Below are positions 58,520 to 64,000 of a DNA stretch of 64,000 bases, one piece after another. The stretch's first letter is position 1, and the number at the start of each line of letters is the position of its first letter. Below the pieces are notes generated by a model. It was not told the DNA's origin and searched no databases. It saw only the letters and a program-made list of their open reading frames with translations. The translations under genes and the position numbers were made by a program. Origin of the DNA: Porticoccus sp. (lineage in GTDB: Bacteria; Pseudomonadota; Gammaproteobacteria; Pseudomonadales; Porticoccaceae); contig JALRJN010000064.1 of assembly GCA_023261185.1 (NCBI GenBank), forward strand, positions 1 through 64,000. The letters run 5' to 3'.

Positions 58520-60748
58520 TTACATTTCAAAACGATCCAGATTCATCACCTTGGTCCAGGCCGCAACGAAGTCGTTAACGAACTGGCCACTGGCATCGTC
58601 CGCCGCGTAGAACTCAGCAACGGCACGCAACTCAGAGCTGGAACCAAACACCAGGTCTACCGGAGAAGCAGACCAGCGTTTCTTGCCGGAGCTGCGATCA
58701 ACACCGTCGTAAACACCGGCTTTATCAGACTTCTGCCACTGGGTGGACATGTCCAGCAGATTGACAAAGAAGTCATTGCTTAAAGTTCCGGGTTTGTCGG
58801 TGAACACACCCTGCTTGCTGCCGCCAGCATTGGCGTTCAGCGCACGCATACCACCGACTAACACGGTCATTTCCGGGACGGTCAGGCTCAGCAGGTCTGC
58901 CTTGTCGATCAGCATTTCTGCAGGGGACAAGCGGCTGTTTTTGCCATAGTAGTTACGGAAACCATCAGCGGCAGGCTCCAGGTAGGCAAATGACTCAACG
59001 TCAGTCTGTTCCTGGGAAGCATCAGTGCGGCCGGGATGGAAGGGCACGGTCACGTTATGACCCGCATCCTTAGCAGCTTTTTCAATGCCTGCGGCACCGC
59101 CCAGTACGATCAGGTCAGCCAGTGAGATTTTCTTGCCGCCCTTCTGGGCGCCGTTGAAATCCTTCTGGATAGCCATCAGCTTGCCAATCACTTTCACCAG
59201 CTCGTCGTGATCGTTCACCGCCCAGTTGCTCTGGGGAGCAAGACGAATCCGCGCACCATTGGCACCACCGCGCATATCCGTGTCACGGAATGTTGACGCA
59301 GAGGCCCAGGCAGTTCTTACCAGCTCAGGCACGGTCAGACCGGAATCGAGAATCTTGCCCTTGAGACTGGCAACATCCTTATCATCCACCAGCTTGTGAT
59401 CAACCGCCGGTACCGGGTCTTGCCAGATCAACACGTCTTTAGGCGCTTCGCCACCGACATAACGGGCACTTGGACCCATGTCGCGGTGGGTCAATTTGAA
59501 CCAGGCGCGGGCAAAGGCGTCGTTGAAGGCATCCGGGTTTTTGGCAAAACGCTCGGAGATCTTGCGATAGGCAGGGTCTTCACGCAGTGACAGGTCTGTG
59601 GTCAACATCACAATCGGGTTGCGTTTACCTTCGATGTGAGCATCCGGGGCCAATTCGTGAAGGGCCTTGTCTTTGGGTATCCACTGCACAGCACCCGCCG
59701 GGCTCTTGGTCATTTCCCACTCGAAGTTCAGCAGGTTTTGCAGGAAGGCCGTGGTCCACTGGGTAGGCGTGGGTGTCCAGGCACCTTCCAGACCACTGGT
59801 AATGGTGTCTTCAGCATTACCCTTGCCACAGGTGTTTTTCCAACCCAAGCCCTGCTCTTCCAAAGCCGAGCCAGCCGGGTCTGCACCAACACACTTACCC
59901 GGACCTCGGGCACCGTGGGTTTTACCCAGGGTGTGACCACCGGCGATTAAGGCAACGGTTTCCTCGTCGTTCATGCCCATGCGGCCAAAGGTGTCACGGA
60001 TATCCGCAGCGGCGGCAATTGGGTCACCGGTGTGGCCGGTAGGGCCTTCTGGGTTCACGTAAATCAGACCCATCTGTACAGCCGCCAGCGGGTTTTCAAG
60101 ATCACGCTTGCCACTGTAGCGTTTGCTGTCATCCAACCATTTGGTTTCCGGACCCCAGTACACCAGGTCAGCTTCCCAGTCATCGGCACGACCACCGGCA
60201 AAGCCGAATGTCTTGAAGCCCGCTTTTTCCAGCGCGACGTTACCAGCCAGCACCATCAGGTCGGCCCAGGAAACATCACGACCATATTTTTTCTTCACCG
60301 GCCACAACAGGCGACGCGCCTTGTCGAGGTTGGCGTTGTCCGGCCAGCTGTTCAGCGGCTCAAAACGTTGCTGACCTCCATCAGCACCACCACGGCCATC
60401 TTGCGCACGGTAAGTACCGGCACTGTGCCAGGCCATGCGAATAAACAGGCCTGCGTAGGTGCCCCAGTCAGCGGGCCACCAATCCTGCGAGGTGGTCATT
60501 TCCTTGGCGATGTCCGCTTTCAGCGCATCTAGGTCTACCTTTTCAAAGGCCTTGGCGTAGTCAAAATCAGCGCCCATCGGGTTGGAGCGGGCGTCATGTG
60601 CACGCAACGCGCCGAGGTCCAGCCGGTCTGGCCACCAGAATTCATTGGACATGGTATCCGCGTGCATGGGTTCGGCATGCACCGTTGTCGCCACCGGCGA
60701 CATGATGACGGCCAATGCCGTGAGCACAGGTATGGTTATCGTTTTCAT
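58520..60748 (-). CDS. katG: Catalase-peroxidase KatG with Sec signal peptide
   Basis: This bifunctional heme enzyme removes hydrogen peroxide. The start [18 protein letters not shown] gives 742 residues and a signal peptide (about 1-25, cleavage after VHA), so the enzyme should be periplasmic, unlike the usual cytoplasmic KatG. The distal heme site is [11 protein letters not shown] (Arg, Trp, His). The Tyr of the Trp-Tyr-Met adduct is in LIYVNPEGP. The proximal histidine is in [15 protein letters not shown]. The C-terminal duplicated peroxidase domain is present. The gene is monocistronic, with its own terminator. No convincing OxyR site was found upstream. Confidence 0.95.
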   Translation of the reverse strand: MKTITIPVLTALAVIMSPVATTVHAEPMHADTMSNEFWWPDRLDLGALRAHDARSNPMGADFDYAKAFEKVDLDALKADIAKEMTTSQDWWPADWGTYAGLFIRMAWHSAGTYRAQDGRGGADGGQQRFEPLNSWPDNANLDKARRLLWPVKKKYGRDVSWADLMVLAGNVALEKAGFKTFGFAGGRADDWEADLVYWGPETKWLDDSKRYSGKRDLENPLAAVQMGLIYVNPEGPTGHTGDPIAAAADIRDTFGRMGMNDEETVALIAGGHTLGKTHGARGPGKCVGADPAGSALEEQGLGWKNTCGKGNAEDTITSGLEGAWTPTPTQWTTAFLQNLLNFEWEMTKSPAGAVQWIPKDKALHELAPDAHIEGKRNPIVMLTTDLSLREDPAYRKISERFAKNPDAFNDAFARAWFKLTHRDMGPSARYVGGEAPKDVLIWQDPVPAVDHKLVDDKDVASLKGKILDSGLTVPELVRTAWASASTFRDTDMRGGANGARIRLAPQSNWAVNDHDELVKVIGKLMAIQKDFNGAQKGGKKISLADLIVLGGAAGIEKAAKDAGHNVTVPFHPGRTDASQEQTDVESFAYLEPAADGFRNYYGKNSRLSPAEMLIDKADLLSLTVPEMTVLVGGMRALNANAGGSKQGVFTDKPGTLSNDFFVNLLDMSTQWQKSDKAGVYDGVDRSSGKKRWSASPVDLVFGSSSELRAVAEFYAADDASGQFVNDFVAAWTKVMNLDRFEM

Positions 60749-61076
60749 TGAATTGTTTCCCCTCGATTTATGATCTATCCAAGATAGAAATATAGTTGGC
60801 AAATAGCTGTTGCGATATTTTGTTAGTGCTATGGGGTGAATAGAATTTCTTTATTAGAGAACACAAAGCCCGTCTCAGAGTGTATAGCGAGAAGGAAAAA
60901 ATAGACGCTAAAAAATTTTAATTTCCACTTTATGTTAATAATTGTTGTATTAGCTGCTTTTTTTTACACCAACTATCAACCAAGTCGTAAAAAAATTTAA
61001 CTTTTACAACATATTACAACTATTAACATACGATTGTTATTTGCTTGTAAATAAATACATAAATGGACAAATTATT
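60749..61076. other. AT-rich divergent intergenic region, katG and carbonic anhydrase gene
   Basis: This 328-bp stretch has no gene. It must contain the promoters of katG (minus) and of the carbonic anhydrase gene (plus). Several scattered ATAG/CTAT tetramers near 60784-60832 recall OxyR sites but lack the required regular spacing. Poly-T and poly-A tracts are frequent toward 61000. Confidence 0.6.
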
Positions 61077-61765
61077 ATGAAACAGGTAGTTATTTCACTC
61101 ATGTCACTCACATTCCTGTTCGGCACCGCCCACGCAGGAGAAGCAGCCAGCAAAGCAACATGCGAAGGGTTTGGCCCCCAAACTCCCCGCGACATCGACC
61201 AGAAGGCCGGGGAAACCCTGTAAAATTTTCTCTGGCAAAACCCGCCTCAGAAATTAACCTGTGTAACATCCACTTCCACGAAGGGGCCGAACACAAGGCC
61301 AAGGCTTTCTCCATTTATAAGGGAGAGGGTGATCACAGCGAGTTGAAACCGGGTGATACCATCGAGGTACACTGGGTACACACCACCTGTGATGTTGAGC
61401 CTGGGCCAACGCTGAGTTCATGTCTCTCCAAAGGATGTGGCAACCCGGAACTGCGCGTTGAAACCCAGGTGTTCACCCTGGTGAATGACCCCAGCGCCCT
61501 TGACTTCAACGACTTGGAACAGGCCAGCGACCTGCCCACCAACACCGGCACACCGGTTCAGTTCCTGGGTTCCACCACTGGCCCGAGTTACACCGAAGCG
61601 GTTTGTTCACCCTACCAGGTCACCTGGAGTGTCCGCCCCCAGTGTGCCAAGCTCGATATCAACACAGTTGGCGAATGGTGTAAGGGCAACACCTTTGACG
61701 AGGACCACGCGCACGGCGTTCGCAAGCTGGTGACCAATCCGAAGTTGCTGTCGGATATTGAATAA
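61077..61765 (+). pseudogene. Delta-class carbonic anhydrase, frameshifted
   Basis: The 5' part encodes a signal peptide (MKQVVISLMSLTFLFGTAHA) and the family start CEGFGPQTPRDIDQKAGE, then hits TAA at 61221. The rest is intact in the -1 frame from about 61214 (NPVKFSLAKP, LCNIHFHEGAEHKAKAFS, GDTIEVHWVHTTC, YTEAVCSPYQVTWSVRPQCAK), ending at 61765. Adding one A in GGGGAAACCC (61209-61218) restores one continuous frame. The histidines of the zinc site (HFHEGAEH and EVHWVH) are kept. It would be a periplasmic CO2-hydrating zinc enzyme if repaired. It may be a recent lesion or a sequencing error. Confidence 0.85.
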
Positions 61766-61810
61766 CACACCCGCTGTGTAATCGCGCGGCATAACCCGCC
61801 GCGATATGGG

Positions 61811-61840
61811 AAGCCGGGCTTTTTCGCCCGGCTTCTTTCA
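61811..61840 (+). terminator. Rho-independent terminator of the carbonic anhydrase gene
   Basis: AAGCCGGGC and GCCCGGCTT flank a six-base T-rich loop and are followed by CTTTC. It lies 46 bp after the stop at 61765. Confidence 0.78.
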
Positions 61841-61950
61841 TTCTGCCGATAGCTTCTGGCAATACCCAGTTTCCGCTACAATCCCAAACTTGCTCAGGGC
61901 CGGGAATTTTCCGGCGCAACACAGATAAATAGACTCAGGCAAGTTACCCA

Positions 61951-63615
61951 ATGGCTCAATACGTTTACACCATGAACCGGGTGGGGAAAGTTGTTCCACC
62001 CAAACGCCAGATCCTCAAGGATATCTCTCTGTCTTTCTTCCCCGGCGCCAAGATCGGCGTACTGGGACTGAATGGTGCCGGTAAATCTACCCTGCTGAAA
62101 ATTATGGCCGGTATCGACACCGATATTCAGGGCGAAGCCCGGCCCATGCCCGACATCAAGGTCGGCTACCTGCCCCAGGAACCACAGCTTGACCCGGGAA
62201 AAGACGTGCACGGCAATGTCGAGGACGGTGTGCGCGAAGCGGTGGACGCCCTGAAGGGACTGGATGAGGTCTATGCCGCCTACGCGGAACCGGATGCGGA
62301 TTTTGACAAGCTGGCAAAACGCCAGGGCGAGCTGGAAAACATTATTGAAGCCTGGGACGCCCACAACCTGAACCATACGCTGGAGGTAGCTGCCGACGCC
62401 CTGCGTCTGCCGCCGTGGGATGCGGACGTCACCAAGCTTTCAGGTGGTGAAAAGCGTCGGGTCGCGCTATGCCGCCTGCTGCTGTCAAAACCCGACATGA
62501 TTTTACTCGACGAACCCACCAACCACCTGGATGCGGAATCCGTATTCTGGCTGGAAAAATTCCTTGAGGAATTTCCCGGCACCGTGGTCGCGGTCACCCA
62601 CGACCGCTACTTCCTCGACAACGTCGCTGGCTGGATTCTCGAACTGGACCGTGGCCACGGCATCCCCTACGAGGGTAACTACACCACCTGGCTGGAAGCT
62701 AAGGAACAACGCCTGGAAGTGGAACAGAAGCAGGAAGATGCCCGCCAGCGCACCATCAAGCACGAACTGGAATGGGTACGCCAAAATCCGAAAGGCCGCC
62801 ACGCCAAGAACAAGGCCCGTCTGGCCCGCTTTGACGAAATGAATTCCCAGGAATTCCAGGCCCGCAACGAAACCAACGAAATCTATATTCCACCGGGTCC
62901 GCGCCTCGGGGACAAAGTGATCGAACTTGACGGTGTGTGCAAAAGTTTTGGCAACGAATTGCTGATCGACAACCTCACCCTGAGTGTGCCGAAGGGCGCT
63001 GTGGTGGGTATTGTCGGGGGTAACGGCGCCGGTAAATCCACCCTGCTGCGCATGATTGCCGGTACCGAACAACCAGACAGCGGCACGATCACCCTGGGAG
63101 AGACCGTGGAAGTCGCCTTTGTGGAACAGAGCCGCGAAAATCTTGATGACAAGAAAACAGTCTGGGAAGCAGTATCCGATGGCCAGGACATCCTGCATAT
63201 CGGCAACTACCAGGTACCGTCACGGGCCTACGTGGGTCGTTTCAACTTCAAAGGCAGCGACCAGCAGAAGCGCGTCGGCGAATTGTCCGGCGGTGAACGC
63301 GGCCGACTGCACCTGGCCAATACCCTGAAGCAGGGTGCCAACGTGCTGCTGCTCGACGAACCATCCAATGACCTGGACGTGGAAACCCTGCGCGCCCTGG
63401 AAGAAGCCATCCAGAACTTTCCCGGCTGTGTGCTGGTGATTTCTCACGATCGCTGGTTCCTGGACCGTATCGCCACCCATATCCTCGCCTACGAGGGCAA
63501 CAGTGAAGTGGTGTTCTTCGAGGGCGACTACACCGAGTACCATGAAGATTTCATCAAGCGCAACGGCGAAAATGCCACACCCCAGCGCATGAAATACAAG
63601 CGCCTGAAAAGCTGA
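61951..63615 (+). CDS. ettA: Energy-dependent translational throttle protein EttA (ABC-F)
   Basis: This soluble ABC-F ATPase binds the ribosomal E site and adjusts early elongation to the ADP/ATP ratio. It has 554 residues. The two cassettes have Walker A GLNGAGKST (about 39-47) and GGNGAGKST, signatures LSGGEKRR and LSGGERGR, and catalytic ends LLDEPTNHLD and LLDEPSNDLD. The N-terminus MAQYVYTMNRVGKVVPPKR and C-terminus KYKRLKS are diagnostic of EttA within the family. It is separate from its neighbours. Confidence 0.97.
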   Translation: MAQYVYTMNRVGKVVPPKRQILKDISLSFFPGAKIGVLGLNGAGKSTLLKIMAGIDTDIQGEARPMPDIKVGYLPQEPQLDPGKDVHGNVEDGVREAVDALKGLDEVYAAYAEPDADFDKLAKRQGELENIIEAWDAHNLNHTLEVAADALRLPPWDADVTKLSGGEKRRVALCRLLLSKPDMILLDEPTNHLDAESVFWLEKFLEEFPGTVVAVTHDRYFLDNVAGWILELDRGHGIPYEGNYTTWLEAKEQRLEVEQKQEDARQRTIKHELEWVRQNPKGRHAKNKARLARFDEMNSQEFQARNETNEIYIPPGPRLGDKVIELDGVCKSFGNELLIDNLTLSVPKGAVVGIVGGNGAGKSTLLRMIAGTEQPDSGTITLGETVEVAFVEQSRENLDDKKTVWEAVSDGQDILHIGNYQVPSRAYVGRFNFKGSDQQKRVGELSGGERGRLHLANTLKQGANVLLLDEPSNDLDVETLRALEEAIQNFPGCVLVISHDRWFLDRIATHILAYEGNSEVVFFEGDYTEYHEDFIKRNGENATPQRMKYKRLKS

Positions 63616-63627
63616 TCATGGTCTTTA

Positions 63628-63655
63628 CCCGCACCGCCGCTACCGGTGGTGCGGG
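63628..63655 (+). terminator. Hairpin after ettA
   Basis: CCCGCACC and GGTGCGGG flank a 12-base segment, followed by AATTTC. It lies just after the ettA stop. The T-run is short, so it may be a weak terminator. Confidence 0.5.
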
Positions 63656-63774
63656 AATTTCAGGGCCCAAATAGAAACCGCAGCTGTGATCCACTGCGCG
63701 TTTCCCCGCCAGACAGTTGCCCACTTCAGGCAAAATACCTATTCTGAAAACCGGAATCTTTTCAGGGACGCGCC

Positions 63775-64000
63775 ATGACTGTTTTTATTTTTATTCTTCT
63801 GGGCCTGGTGATACTCGTCGCCGGATACATCATTACCCTCTACAACAATCTGGTGGCTCTGAAGCACCGTGTTTCTCAGGCATGGTCCAACATTGATATT
63901 CTGCTCAAACAACGCCATGAGGAGCTGCCGAAGCTGGTCGCCACCTGTAAGGAATATATGGAATACGAGCAGGCTACCCTGGAGCGCGTCATCAGTGCTC
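63775..64000 (+). CDS. lemA: LemA family protein (partial, C-terminus beyond window)
   Basis: About 75 N-terminal residues are visible. One membrane helix (about 3-23, VFIFILLGLVILVAGYIITLY) is followed by the LemA signature YNNLVALKHRVSQAWSNIDILLKQRHEELPKL (here in two overlapping parts, YNNLVALKHRVSQAW and NIDILLKQRHEELPKLV). AGGGA lies seven bases before the ATG. LemA proteins are coiled-coil membrane proteins often next to a TPM-domain or HtpX gene. The gene runs off the right edge. Confidence 0.9.
   Translation, partial: MTVFIFILLGLVILVAGYIITLYNNLVALKHRVSQAWSNIDILLKQRHEELPKLVATCKEYMEYEQATLERVISA

Noticed and set aside
60775..60832. OxyR binding site upstream of katG
   Set aside because: ATAG/CTAT tetramers are present, but their spacing does not follow the ten-to-eleven-base periodicity OxyR needs.
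61209..61218. Programmed -1 frameshift in the carbonic anhydrase gene
   Set aside because: The in-frame codons GGG-GAA-ACC do not form an X-XXY-YYZ slippery heptamer, and no following stem-loop or pseudoknot was evident.

Overview
The window is 64 kb of chromosomal backbone from a gammaproteobacterium. Gene order through its first third follows the Pseudomonas aeruginosa order petAB, rpsI-rplM, algW/hisCDG/murA/ibaG/mla, kdsDC/lptCAB/rpoN/hpf/ptsN/rapZ/ptsO. Other contents (type III glutamine synthetase, RibBX, IcmF, delta-class carbonic anhydrase) point to a marine member of the Cellvibrionales/Spongiibacteraceae-like groups rather than Pseudomonas itself; that placement is inference. No rRNA, tRNA, CRISPR array, insertion sequence or prophage was seen.

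Layout. 1-1288: end of the cytochrome bc1 genes (petB runs off the left edge). 1422-5540: ribosomal proteins S9/L13, ZapE, ZapG and a DegS/AlgW protease. 5548-10805: hisC-hisD-hisG-murA-ibaG-mlaC on the minus strand. 11067-19866: LPS precursor and transport genes (kdsD, kdsC, lptC, lptA, lptB), then sigma-54 and the nitrogen phosphotransferase genes, mgtE and darP. 19867-24470: pip, typA, a PAS-GGDEF diguanylate cyclase, mntP. 24579-33813: a nitrogen block with type III glutamine synthetase, thiI, glnA, a DUF4124 protein, ntrB and ntrC. 33868-39839: secB-grxC-yibN diverging from gpmI-envC-ctpA, then a DUF6316 gene. 39847-49322: hisF-ribA, a retropepsin-like protease, pgpA, thiL, nusB, a riboflavin operon, nrdR and glyA. 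49421-53779: IcmF and a divergent GntR-family regulator sharing a perfect palindrome. 53780-55628: an AT-rich patch with an unrecognised membrane-anchored protein and an SPFH protein. 55677-64000: SDR reductase, small membrane protein, cation/proton antiporter, exported KatG, a frameshifted delta carbonic anhydrase, EttA and the start of LemA.

The nitrogen genes form the most coherent story. The window holds sigma-54 itself, PTS-Ntr components, NtrB/NtrC, and two glutamine synthetases of different classes. Promoters with correct -24/-12 spacing can be read upstream of glnA and ntrB, with NtrC-type sites (including a perfect 31-bp palindrome) about 95 bp upstream of each predicted start. A weaker sigma-54 candidate lies upstream of the type III enzyme.

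Oddities are the loss of mlaF, mlaE, mlaD and mlaB around an isolated mlaC, a RibBX fusion whose cyclohydrolase half has lost its zinc cysteines beside an intact separate RibA, a KatG with a Sec signal peptide, and a one-base lesion in the carbonic anhydrase. The AT-rich two-gene unit at 54044-55580 is the best candidate for something undescribed, although nothing in the sequence gives its function.
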